Source: Nitzschia sp. pyKryTriq1
Lineage: Eukaryota > Bacillariophyta > Bacillariophyceae > Bacillariales > Bacillariaceae
NCBI GenBank assembly: GCA_956465555.1
Contig: OY101116.1
Coordinates: 3,782,001 to 3,846,000 of the forward strand
Direction of reading: 5' to 3'
DNA length: 64,000 nt
Shown: positions 52,136-63,241 of the stretch, in pieces
How positions within the stretch are numbered: the stretch's first letter is position 1
How the letters are laid out: each line of letters starts with the position of its first letter
Notes under the pieces: model-generated
The model's database searches: none
The model's input: only the letters and a program-made list of their open reading frames with translations
What the model was told of the DNA's origin: nothing
Position numbers and translations under genes: made by a program

Positions 52136-52744
52136 TTATATTCTTGGCACAATATCAAAGGTACACTGTTCGTAGGTTTTGCAGCAAATATCCTGACATT
52201 CCGACAAACAATCTTCCTTCGACCTGGCATATCCATCCGATCCCGCCGTGTTTTGGCATTGACTACGACAATCGGCAATCGATCTTAAAAAGTCAGGATC
52301 CTTTCTCGTCCCTTTGACATCACTCTTGTCTTTGGGTTTTCCTCCAGGCACAATGGGCGCCTTGCCCGATTTGAAAATGGTGCGGGCAGTACTATCAGCA
52401 CTATCGGCTGCCCAAACAGCGGATGGCGGAACAACAGCAGCACCAGCACCTAGTAGGCCAATATTCATGGCTGCCGCACCCAAAAATGCACGTCTTGCCG
52501 CAAATACACGTTGATTCTTCTTCTCATTGACCGCTGACAAATTTTCCGTATTTTCCTCGCCTGGAGGAAATGTTGAATGCAGTACTTGACATTGATGATT
52601 ACGATTGTTGTGGATGAGAGAACCGAATAGGGAAAAGGACGGTTTCGGAGACCATGCCACCACTCCCATCGCGTAATAAGGAGCGACGATCAGCAAAGAA
52701 ACGCCAAGCAGCCAAAAGGAAATTCCTCCGACTGCTTTTGTCAT
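52136..52744 (-). CDS. Thylakoid-lumen protein with Tat signal, Cys-rich C-terminus
   Basis: A 202-aa single-exon protein. Three targeting parts are visible: an ER signal (GISFWLLGVSLLIVAPYYA) ending VVA before WSP, the heterokont plastid cleavage form with an aromatic at +1; a basic transit part; and a twin-arginine lumen signal (FAARRAFLGAAAMNIGLLGA...AVWA). The mature protein is about 90 residues: a Lys-rich stretch (PIVPGGKPKDKSDVKG) and a Cys-rich end with eight Cys (CRSQCQ, CLSECQDICCKTYEQCTF). Similar Cys-rich ends occur in plant lumen proteins whose function I cannot name. The position converges with the malic enzyme gene. Confidence 0.75.
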   Translation of the reverse strand: MTKAVGGISFWLLGVSLLIVAPYYAMGVVAWSPKPSFSLFGSLIHNNRNHQCQVLHSTFPPGEENTENLSAVNEKKNQRVFAARRAFLGAAAMNIGLLGAGAAVVPPSAVWAADSADSTARTIFKSGKAPIVPGGKPKDKSDVKGTRKDPDFLRSIADCRSQCQNTAGSDGYARSKEDCLSECQDICCKTYEQCTFDIVPRI

Positions 52745-53432
52745 ATTTAGGATAGGATGATGCGATTGTTGATGACTTTAAGGTAGTCTAGAGAACAGCT
52801 CCAAACAAGTACCGGCAATAGATAGATCCTTTCAACGACGACGGAGGATGGTAATAGAGCATCAATGAAGTACGTGCGTGTTATGTTGGATCGATCGGGT
52901 GTCGGACAGTACCAGGTACTGTACCGCGGTACGAGTACCCGAGGCGTATCGTATCTGTGTACCGTACACGTACGCACGGCGGACGAATCACGACAAAAAA
53001 CACGCACGATACCGTACAGTACTCGAGCATATGTAGTGAAGAACATGCATAAAAAAAAATGATCGTCGCGTCTTGAAGGGCGAAGGACACGATGGCGAAG
53101 ATAGATCGAAGTTGATGGTGTCTCGAAAAGATCGCGCAGCGTAAAATAGACTAGTTTTAGTTTTTAGTTTGATGATGGATAGCAAACGACCTAATACAGT
53201 ACCTCATCAAACCCAAACAGTTCAAGTACAAGAGAGGTGCGAGGATCCACCAAAATCGCCACGCCACGAACAAATAAATTATGGACCATCAGTATGAGCC
53301 AAGCAGTAGGAAGAAGCGCGTAGGTGTAGGAGGTGAGTTGCGAATATATGGGATGATCTCAGCGGGTTCGGATACTCAGCACGCTGCATTCCTCATGCCT
53401 GCTGTTGGCTCTTTGTTGTGGTCCATTTATGC
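52745..53432. other. Divergent intergenic region, GTAC-rich
   Basis: A cluster of GTAC palindromes covers 52905-52970. At 53396 a short upstream open frame (15 codons) overlaps the proposed start of the next gene; alternatively TTTATAG at 53437-53443 is a splice acceptor for an unseen leader exon. Confidence 0.45.
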
Positions 53433-56400
53433 ATGTTTATAGCTGATTTGAATGCAGACGAACAGACTCCGTTGAACTCCTCTGGTTTCCCCAGCCCTGA
53501 GGATGAGCTTTGCTTACTCCAAGATGTCCGAGGAAGAAGGAGCAGAGTGAATAAAGCATCTTCCGACGAGAATGCTATAACAACCCCTGTCCACAAGAAT
53601 TATGCGAAGCACTATTATGGGCCTAATGATAACAAAAATAAGAATAGTAATGGAGCCCCATCACAACCTGAAGAAAGAGAAGGAGGAAGGAATGGAAAGG
53701 TGTCTGGTGGCAGTGCAAAGAAACGCAATTGCAACAGTATCATTACTATTCTGGTTTCTATTGCTGCCTTAGGGCTGTGTTTGGGTGCCTTGTCATTTGA
53801 TGCAGCAAGTTCTTGGTGGAACGGTCGAACAGAGCGCAGGTCAAAAGAAACCAACGGCTCCTTTGATGATTTTGGAAGATATGTTATGGAAGATTATGAT
53901 ACGCAGACCCCGTTTAGTGATTTCTTGCCTGGTCTGGCCGGTATTTACGGAAAGCCTCTTTACGCATACTTTGTCAATCGAGGCCAGGCAATCGCTACTT
54001 TTGGAATCGAATCCAAAAACTATCCCATCTTGGAATTTCAACCTGCCAACAAGGCCTACCAATTGACCCCGCTGGTAGGCTTTAGAACATTTATTCAAGG
54101 AAGCCGGCGAAAGGAAAACTTTCTGCTAGAGCCCTTCAGCCCGCTTCGTACGAATTATCCCAATGCACCTACGATGACTTCTACTATCGGAGGCCCTCCA
54201 GAAAGACTTCCGAAGCGAACCATGTATAATGGCGAAAATGAGCTACAACTACATGAAATGGACTACGAGAACAACCTGGAAACTAACGTCACATACTTTG
54301 TACTGCCCGAAGAAGACTTTGGGGCATTTGTCCGACGGACTACAATCACCAATACGGATTCCCAAGAACCCGTTACTCTTTCGGTACTGGATGGGCTGGC
54401 ACGCATGGAACCAGCCGGGGGGAAACTAGAGAGCTATTTGAAGGACAAGGGTCAAACATTGGAAAGTTTCATGGGTGTGCACTTTCCATACGACGATTCT
54501 ATCACGATGCCTTTTTACCGCCTGACTACTCAACCGACTGACTCGGCAAAAGTTCACATGCAAGATCGTGGCCACTACTGTCTTAGCTTTTTCGAGGGAA
54601 CATCTAACAGTCCACAGAATCAAGTTCCATCTCGGTTGCTACCGGTTGTCTACGATCCCAGCAAGGTGTTTGGCGAAGACACGTCCCTATTACGACCCGT
54701 CCAACTCTTCTCCAAATCCATCGACGACATCGTCAAAAGTCCACAGTATGGAAAGGCAAAAACACCATCCTGCTTTGGTGCCGGTAAGTGTCAGTTCTCT
54801 CTCTTCCTTCCACTGACGGTTCTTGTTACTTCAACTGGCGTGCTCATCTGTTGAACCTTCTGCGAATAGTCGAAACGATAACGTTGGAACCGGGCGAAAC
54901 AGTTATAATATCAACTTTCTATGGTGCGGCAGATAGGATCTTAGATCTTCCCGTAATTGCTCGTCGGATCATGCAGGAAGGGTTTGTCTTGTACAAGCTA
55001 ACACGGACCAGAGAAGTGATTCGACAGATAACGAAAACTGTCGCGACGCGAACAAGCCATCGCCTCTTCGATGAGCATATTCAGCAAATGTTTCTTGACA
55101 ACAGCTTACGGGGAGGCATTCCACTACTTCTTGGGGACGATGAAGATGACGGAATTTCAAATGCCGACGAAGATCCTCGGGTAAAAGTCTTTCATGTGTT
55201 TTCTCGAATCCATGGGGACCTTGAGCGGGACTACAATGATTTCATGTTGAGTCCAAGTTTCTTCTCTGAGGTACGTAATGGAGCACTTGACGAAGATGCT
55301 TGACTGAATCGTGCCTATAGTACCCAAAGTCAACTCAACTGATCATTGCTCCTGCATTTGTCTTGACCTCAGGGACCAGGGAATTTCCGAGATGTGATAC
55401 AAAATCGCAGGGAAGACGTTGTTTTCAATCCACGAATCGGCTCGTTCAATGTGAGAATGTTTCTTTCCTTTATCCAGGCAGATGGCTATGAACCAGATTC
55501 CATAGAAGCTGGAGTATTTAGGATCGAGGATGTAGAAGTTTGTTCATGGGTCGCTGAACGCGCCGTCGGAAGAGCCGATGGACATAGGGCGCAACGAGAA
55601 GCGCTCATTGGCATTTTGAATGGTGGGTCTTTCCGACCAGGGCAGTTGTTCGGGCTACTGGAGCAGCAGAATATTGAGCTTATCATTTCGAGGCAACAAT
55701 TCATTGACATGGTGGCCTCAGTCTCCGATTTTTCACCCATGGCAGTCTTCAAGGAAGGGTTCTGGGCTGATCATTTTACGTACTACTTGGATATGATCAA
55801 GTCGTATTTATCAATTTACCCAGACGGCGAGTACAGACTCTTGTATGAAACGGAGTTACCATACTTTTTTTCACCTGCATCGGTCCAGCCTAGGAGCAAG
55901 AAGTATGTGCTTTCGCTCAAAATGTACGGATATGGCTATCATGTTCAGCAGCTGGATGCGACGGTTGAGGATCCAGTGAAGCTGAAGTACATGGATTCCT
56001 TTCGTTCCGACACGACGGGGTGGTATGATACACGTGCCTGTTGGCAAAACGCTGCGAATGGTCAACCGTTCCAGAGTTCCATAGCTGCGAAGCTCGTCCT
56101 TTTAGCAACATTGAAGTTTGCCACTAGGGATGCTTTTGGAATGGGAATCGAGTACGAGGGAGGCAAACCGGGCTGGGACGATGCCAACAATGGTCTCGCA
56201 GCGATGCTTGGGAGCGGAATGCCGGAGACCTTTGAATTGAAAGTCCTTTTGCAGTATTTGTCAGAAGCCACAAATCGCTATCGCCGTGCAGTCATCATTC
56301 CAATAGAACTATCGGATTTGATAGAAGAGATCCAGAAAAGTCTGGATGAATTAGGCGAATATCCTGAACCTTCGACCTGGACGGACGAGGTACCAATGGA

Positions 56401-57553
56401 ATTATTTAACTATTGGGACAGAGTTGCTACAGCGCGTGAAGAGTACAGAGAGCAGATAAGAGTCACCTTTTCTGGCAATACCACAGAAATCTTGGCAAGG
56501 GATCTTTCTGCTATGTTGCATCGATGGCAGGACGAAGTTGATCGGGGTATTGGGCGTGCCATCTTCTTTGGCACGACGGGAGCTTCCGACAATAATACGA
56601 TACCAACTTACTTCGCCTATGAGGTCACGAAATATAAGAGGACAGGCGACTTGAATTCTGAGGGTCACCCCTATGTCACACCCCGTCAACTGGGACTGGG
56701 TAGATTCCCTGCATTCCTAGAGGGGCCCACTCGACTGATGAAAACTGTGAGAACCACACAGGATGCCAGTGCAATTTACCGATACGTGCGGGAAGAATCG
56801 GGCCTTCGAGATCATGACCTGTCCATGTACACAGTATCAGCCAATCTCCATGGACAATCTATAGACATGGGACGTACAATGGCATTTCCTCCCGGATGGG
56901 CAGAAAATCAAGGAGTCTGGATGCACATGTCTTATAAGTTCTACCTGGAGCTCTTGCGACAACATCTGTACGAAGAATTTTTTGATGAAGCCACTTCTGG
57001 CGGCCTCCTGCCGTTTATGGACTCGAGGAAATATGGACGGTCTGTGACCGAATGTTCTTCTTTCATCGCATCATCAGCTTTTGAAGACCCTTCCAAGCAC
57101 GGGCGAGGCTTTCTCGCTCGATTGAGTGGCTCAACCTCTGAATTCTTGAGTATGTGGGTTCTCATGTTTGTGGGTCCAAAGCCATTCTTTGTGGATCCCG
57201 ACGACTATCAATTGCGCATGCAGCTGGTTCCATCTCTTCCCGCTTGGATCTTCGAGTCGAGAGAGGGCGACAATCTAGAGAACGACGAAGAATTGAGGGA
57301 CGATCCCCTGTTGAGACTTGCCCAAGAACAACATCCTAACACTCTCACCGTACGGTTCAAACTTTTCTCATCGATTCAGGTGCATTACTACAACCTGCGG
57401 CGTACTGATCTTTTTGGGATTGTACCTACACGCTATCGCATTGGCCTCCGAGATGGAACCGTCTTTGAAGTTGAAGGATCCGTGATTGGTGTCGACTTGG
57501 CCGATAAGATTCGCCGGGTTGTCTTTGTTGATTTCATCGAAGCCTACTTTTGA
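53433..57553 (+). CDS. Large membrane-anchored six-hairpin glycosidase-like protein (cellobiose-phosphorylase-like)
   Basis: Three exons: 53433-54783, 54870-55270, 55373-57553 (about 1310 aa). Introns of 86 and 102 nt, GTAAGT and GTACGT, phases 1 and 0; joins read CFGA-VETITLEPGE and FFSE-GPGNFRDVIQ. One membrane anchor lies at about 102-125 after a charged cytosolic N-terminus, so type II topology. Blocks such as PLYAYFVNRGQAIATFGI, GPGNFRDVIQNRREDV, GSFNVRMFLSFIQADGYEP and KPGWDDANNGLAAMLGSGMP resemble large bacterial proteins annotated as cellobiose phosphorylases (six-hairpin fold). Enzyme activity and substrate are not proven; an Asp in GWDDANNG is a candidate acid. The start codon is the least certain part. 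Confidence 0.72.
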
Positions 57554-58214
57554 TAGGGAAATGATGTAATCTTTGAGACACCGCTAATCCGCTACGTGTG
57601 TATTGCCTGTCCCGACCTTGGCACCCCACCACTCTATGGAGGGCTATCGAGGATCGTCCATCATCATACCAACTCCCTGCGCCATGATCACTCTGTACTC
57701 TGTACTCTCTCTCTCTCTCTCTCTTCAAAGTAGAGAGCTATTCCTAAGATAGAGTCGAGTGTCTATTCCATTCTGATGATGATGATGATGATGATGAGAT
57801 GATGCCATTCTTTGTACGAATATGGATACTAGAGTACGAGTACGGTATGTACGCGGACAAAACGAGTGAACGCTTCTCTCCCCGCGCCAAAACTGCGGGC
57901 CACTGCGAACACCTCGACTGCAGGTCGACTGGCACGGCGGTTATAACGGTTAACTTGCGCAAGGCGAGCAGGCGTGACGAGTGACAACACAACATCGCAT
58001 CAATAAGACGCTTCTCTTTTTGCAGTTCGCATTTTGATTTGCTGATGTTGGCAATTTTTCTTTCACGTCCCGCCATCGCATCCGCCGCAATGTCGGCTGC
58101 ATGCATGGAACAGAGTAAATGAAGCCCAAAAATCGAATAGGACCATCTATGCAATAGCAATTGCAGCTGTTGCAAGCAGAAAGCCAGTTGTTAATCCAAA
58201 ATTGAACTTTAGCC
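57554..58214. other. Intergenic with microsatellites
   Basis: (CT)n at 57706-57724 and (GAT)n at 57774-57797; the remainder should hold the promoter of the ABC transporter gene. No gene. Confidence 0.45.
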
Positions 58215-61200
58215 ATGTCGCCGACCAGCGCTCCTTACGCTCCTTCGGACGAGCTTCAAGACGATGAAGACGTTGAAAAGCCCCTGCCCTTCCGTGGTGA
58301 TGAATCGAGCAAGCCCGGCGAGGTCAAGTCGTCCCCAACGTCATCCAAACCAGCTGATGCCTTGGCGACTGCTGGAGAAGTCTTCAGTTTCATGCCGGAT
58401 CTCCAAACTAAAGTGTATTTTGGGGCCGGTGTTGTTTGTGCCTCAATCTCAGGCTGCATATTTCCTGCCATGGCATTTTTACTATCGAACAGTTTCGAGG
58501 ATCTTTCGGGATCGACCAGTAAGTACGGAAACTCAAATTCTGCCCTCTAATCAATATCATCGACTCAGAAAAATTACCTCTCATCGTTGCCAGGAGAGAA
58601 TTCATACCTTGGAGCAATTCGAGAGTTGGCTTTTTCATTCATGATTCTTGGGTGAGCAGAAACACGCAAATAGTAGTGTGAAATATATTTTCACGTTCTC
58701 TTACCCTTTCGTCTCATTTTTAGATCTGTTGCATTTGTGTTAATGACAATGCAGACCGCACTCCTTGAAATGGCTGCGATGACAGCGACGAACAACTTTA
58801 AAACGAAATGGTTCCGAGCCCTGCTTCGCCAGGATATGGCTTACTTTGACTTGCGTGACATATCTGGGGCGGCTGCCTTGCTCTCGTCCAACGCAATGAA
58901 ATTTAGAAAAGGCGTGGGGAAGAAACTTGGCGACGGTGTCCAGTTCTTTTTCACAGTCATTTTAGGCCTTGCCTATGGTTTTTGGAGTTCGTGGCAGGTG
59001 TCGCTACTGGTCCTCGCAGTGGTACCGTTTCTGGGATTGAGTGCCATGTTTCTAACAAAACTCAATACGACAAAAACAAAACGGGCAAATTCTTCTTACG
59101 GCAAGGCTGGTTCTCTCGTCCACACCACTGTTGCTGCAATTCGAACGATCCTCTCCTTGACTGCGGTGGACAGCATGATTTCTCAATTTACTGCGGCGAC
59201 ACAAGAAGCCTATGATGGTGCCACCCAACAAGTTATGTATCTTGGACTGGCAAATGGGTGTTTGATGGCATCTTCTTTGCTTGCATATGTCCCTGTCGTG
59301 TTGTTTGGAGCTTATCTTCTTTATAGTGATGTGCAGGACAATGGCTGCGATCCTTCAGGGTCGTCGATCAATAATCCGGAATGTGAGCCAGTGACTGGCG
59401 CGGGAATATTCGGAGCGATGTTCGGTGTCTCGATTGCGGGATCTCTCATGCCCCAGATTACAGCCTCCTATGAGGCCTTCATGGAAGCACAGTCAGCGGC
59501 GTATCCAGCATTAGAAGCGATTTATCGAGATACATGCACCGACAAGGAAAAGGCAGCCGAACTAGATGAAAAATCGCAAGCACTGCAGCGCCGTGGCTCC
59601 AGAGTGGCATTGCCAAAATATGCTATTGACTCGATGTCATCCAGTGGCACAAAACTGAATGCGTTGACAGGCGAAATCGAGTTTCGCGACGTTCATTTCG
59701 CTTACCCCTCCCGTCTGGAAGTTGAAGTCTTTCGTGGCTTTTCATTAAAGGTACCCGCCGGCAAGACTGTCGCTCTCGTAGGAGCAAGCGGCTGCGGAAA
59801 GAGCACAACAGCTCACTTGGTGGAGCGTTTTTACGATGTCCGGAGTGGGCTTATCACTTTGGACGGCGTCGATATTCGAAGTTTAAACATCAAGTGGCTT
59901 CGCGAACAGGTTGGCTTGGTCAGCCAGGAACCCAAGCTATTTGCCAAATCCATCCGCGACAATATTGCAATTGGTTTGCCAGGAGCTTCGCAAGAGCAAA
60001 TAGAGGAAGCCGCTCGCCAGGCTAATGCTCACGATTTCATCATGAGTTTCCCCAACGGCTACGAGACTCAGGTTGGAGATGAAGGTAGCCAAATGAGTGG
60101 TGGGCAGAAGCAACGTATCGCTATTGCTCGAGTCCTCATCAGGAAACCCAAGATTTTGTTGCTGGATGAAGCCACAAGTGCGTTGGACAGCGAGTCTGAA
60201 GCGGTGGTCCAAGAAGCCTTGGATGTGTTGATACAGCAAGGAAACCAGACGATCATTGTGATTGCCCACCGCCTTTCTACAGTTCGAAACGCCGACATGA
60301 TTGCGGTAGTATCCGATGGCAAAGTCGTGGAGACCGGAAGTCACAGTGAGCTCATGGAGCAGGGTGGTGCGTACGCTGACCTTGTTGCAGCGCAGACTCG
60401 GAAAAACAAACATGACAAAAAGGACGAAGGAGCAGCAGCTACCAGTTCTACTTCAGCGTCACAAACAAGCAGTATCCCTTCTTCAAGATCCGAGAGTTTT
60501 GTGGGAGAGCCATCCGAGTTGTTGAGCCAAGAAATGGTTGGTGACATGGACGTAGACATCGGTGACGCTGTTCCAGTAATCCGCTTCCGCGATGTTCACT
60601 TTCATTACCCCAGCCGTCCCCAGAACAAAATCTTCCGTGGCCTCAACTTGGCGGTGAAGGAAGGTGAAACAATGGCGATTGTTGGTCCATCGGGCCAAGG
60701 CAAGTCCACTCTGGTACAATTGATCGAAGCCTTCTACCGTCCAACCAAAGGTTCGGTAGAGTTTCATGGCGAAGATATGGAATCTCTTAATGTCAGGTGG
60801 GTCCGTGACCAGCTTTCTCTAGTAAGCCAAGAACCCGTCCTCTTTGATTCGACCATCGGAGAAAATATCCGATTTGGATGCGAAGGAGCAAGTCAGAACG
60901 ACGTGAAATGGGCCGCACGAGAAGCCAATGCCAATGATTTCATCATGGATTTTCCCGATGGATACAACACGCAGGTTGGCGCCGGATCGTCACTGCAAGT
61001 GTCCGGGGGTCAAAAGCAGCGTATCGCGATTGCTCGCGCCTTGCTTCGCAAGCCGAAAGTACTATTGTTAGACGAAGCTACTTCTGGTACGCCGTTGTCA
61101 CACCGCTCGATCGATGTTGCATTACGTCCCAAAACATGCGCAGCTAACACTCGTTTCTCTTTGCAACCCAACCACAGCGTTGGACAGTGAATCAGAACAT

Positions 61201-62640
61201 GTCGTCCAGGAAGCCTTGGACAGGATCATGGCTGACACGACACAGACTACCATTGTCATAGCTCATCGGCTGTCTACTGTACGCAATGCAGATCGGATTG
61301 CTGTGATTGATCACGGCAAAGTTTGTGAGCTTGGTTCGCACGATGAGCTCATGGCACGAACCCAAGGTACATACCGACGCCTCCAGGATCTACAGGATTT
61401 GGATCGTATTACAAAATCGACCAAGAAAGCGGGAATTGAGGAGGAAGAAGAGGAAGAAGTTTTCAGAGAAGGCACTCAACTGAAGAAGACCTGCAGCGAG
61501 GATGATGAGGTCAAGCTCACCGACGAAGAAACGAAAAAGTATGTCGAACGTGCCCGTCTCCTCGCGAAAGGAGACGGATATTATTTTATCGTCGGATCCT
61601 TCGGCGCTCTTTTGGCCGGTTTGATTTTCCCTGGGTGGGGATTTGTCTTTGCATACATGGTAAAGGTCTTGTACTATCGAGTGGACTTGTGCAATGACAG
61701 TCAAATCCCTCCCATGTCCTACTTTCCCGAATTCGAGACCTGTCAGGAGTACTGGGACGAGGTGGCGGACTACATGCAGGATTTGTCGTTCAAGGTCTTC
61801 TATGGTATCTTGGGGCTGATGGGTTCTTCCATGATTGGCAACACGTTGATGTTTTATGGATTTGGTACAGCCTCAGAACGAATGAACAAGCGTGTCCGCG
61901 ATTCGGCCTTTTGCAATCTGATTCGTCAAGAAGTTGCCTATTTTGATCTCCACCCTGTTGGAACCATCACGGTACAACTGTCGGATGATGCTGCGTTGAT
62001 TCATGCATTTTCGGGCCAGCCGATCCGCATGCTTGTGATGAGTCTCTCAAGTGTGTTCGTAGGAATCATCGTTGCATTTGTGTACATGTGGCCCTTTGCT
62101 TTGATGGCTTTCGGCTTGGTGCCCTTCATGAGTATCGGAAAGGCAATGCAAATCCAAGAATACATGGGAGATGAGAAGACAGTTTCTGTCAAGAATAGCG
62201 ACGAGCTATCATCGAATTCTGCTGGAGGAATCATGGTTGAATCGCTATTGAACATTCGAACGGTGGCGTCTTTGACAATTGAAGGCGAACGCATTGATTC
62301 CTACCAACAGGCGCTTTCGAAAGAAGATGCTCATCCCATTCGTCAACATGTTGTCAGGGGGGCTGCAGTTGGCATTTCGTTACTTGTTCAATTTTGGAGC
62401 ATGGCATTGATGTTCTGGTTCGGTGGCTGGCTTTTGTTTCGTTTCCCCGATACTTACGCCTTTGAAGACATGATTATTTCAATGTTTGGACTCATTTTTG
62501 GTTTGTCGGGCATTGGGATTGCCATGGCCGACCTGGTAGATAGCGAAAAAGCCAAGACAGCTGCCAAACGTATCTTTGACTTGATCGATCGGAAGTCCCA
62601 GATCGATCCCTTGAGCGAGCACGGAAAGAAACTTTATTAA
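58215..62640 (+). CDS. ABCB-type ABC transporter with order TMD-NBD-NBD-TMD
   Basis: Four exons: 58215-58518, 58594-58651, 58724-61086, 61178-62640 (1395 aa). Introns of 75, 72 and 91 nt; phases 1, 2, 1. TMD1 spans about 65-400 (LTVD-type loop, RTILSLTAVDSM). NBD1 is at about 440-670: Walker A GASGCGKST, Q-loop SQEPKLF, signature MSGGQKQR, Walker B ILLLDEATS, IAHRLST. A second complete NBD follows at about 736-960 (GPSGQGKST, SQEPVLF, VSGGQKQR, VLLLDEATS split by intron 3, IAHRLST). TMD2 is at about 1029-1372 (IRQEVAYFDLHPVGTIT, LNIRTVASLTIEGE), and the protein stops at DRKSQIDPLSEHGKKLY, exactly where the family normally enters its last NBD. No NBD sequence lies in the next 600 bases. Normal order is TMD-NBD-TMD-NBD. 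Substrate unknown. Confidence 0.88.
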
Positions 62641-63241
62641 TTTCCTTAGCGGCTCTAGAGTGCCGTATCCCTAGCTAAACTAAACTGTCTAGATAGTCGT
62701 CGTCCATTGTCGTTGGCGGAATGTTGGGTTGGGTTAGTCACAGGTACTGCTCGACGGTCCATTCATCTCTGAATTGTGGCCAACGCCTACACGACAAAAT
62801 GAATGTGCGCGAAAACCCCCCATTCTCGCACTTTTTCCGCCCGCATTCGCGCACTTGCGCAAATGCCCCCCCATTCTCCCACTTCATTCTCGCACTATTT
62901 AATATTCATTCGCGCCCCTCTTGCTTGAGAAGGCGCGAAACCCCCATTCTCGCCAACCTTTCGCGCCCGGTCGCGAATCCCCCACCATATTCTCGCCTCA
63001 CACCCTCGCCCTCACCAAAGTACGCGAATGACATCCCATTCTCGCCTGTTTTCACAACATTGCGGCCAACATTTATTGTTTGGCCACACTATCATCCACA
63101 TTTGACAAACAGTAGGTCTAGACTTCTTCGTACCATACGTATCCCCACCATCTGCTTCTTCGTACCATAAGTATCCCTACCTAAGCAATACCTGGGGAAA
63201 GCAGAAAGAAAGATCTACTACTTGTACGAGCTGGAGTCTTT
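62641..63241. promoter_or_regulatory. Intergenic array of ATTCTCGC and E2F-like motifs
   Basis: From 62805 to 63045, ATTCTCGC occurs five times (62822, 62886, 62946, 62989, 63038), with variants ATTCTCCC and ATTCGCGC between. E2F-type cores are mixed in: GGCGCGAAA near 62932, TTTCGCGCC near 62959, and GCGCGAAAA near 62808. Just before the next gene, CTTCTTCGTACCATA is repeated at 63123 and 63155. This may be a cell-cycle-type promoter or a decayed minisatellite. Confidence 0.5.
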
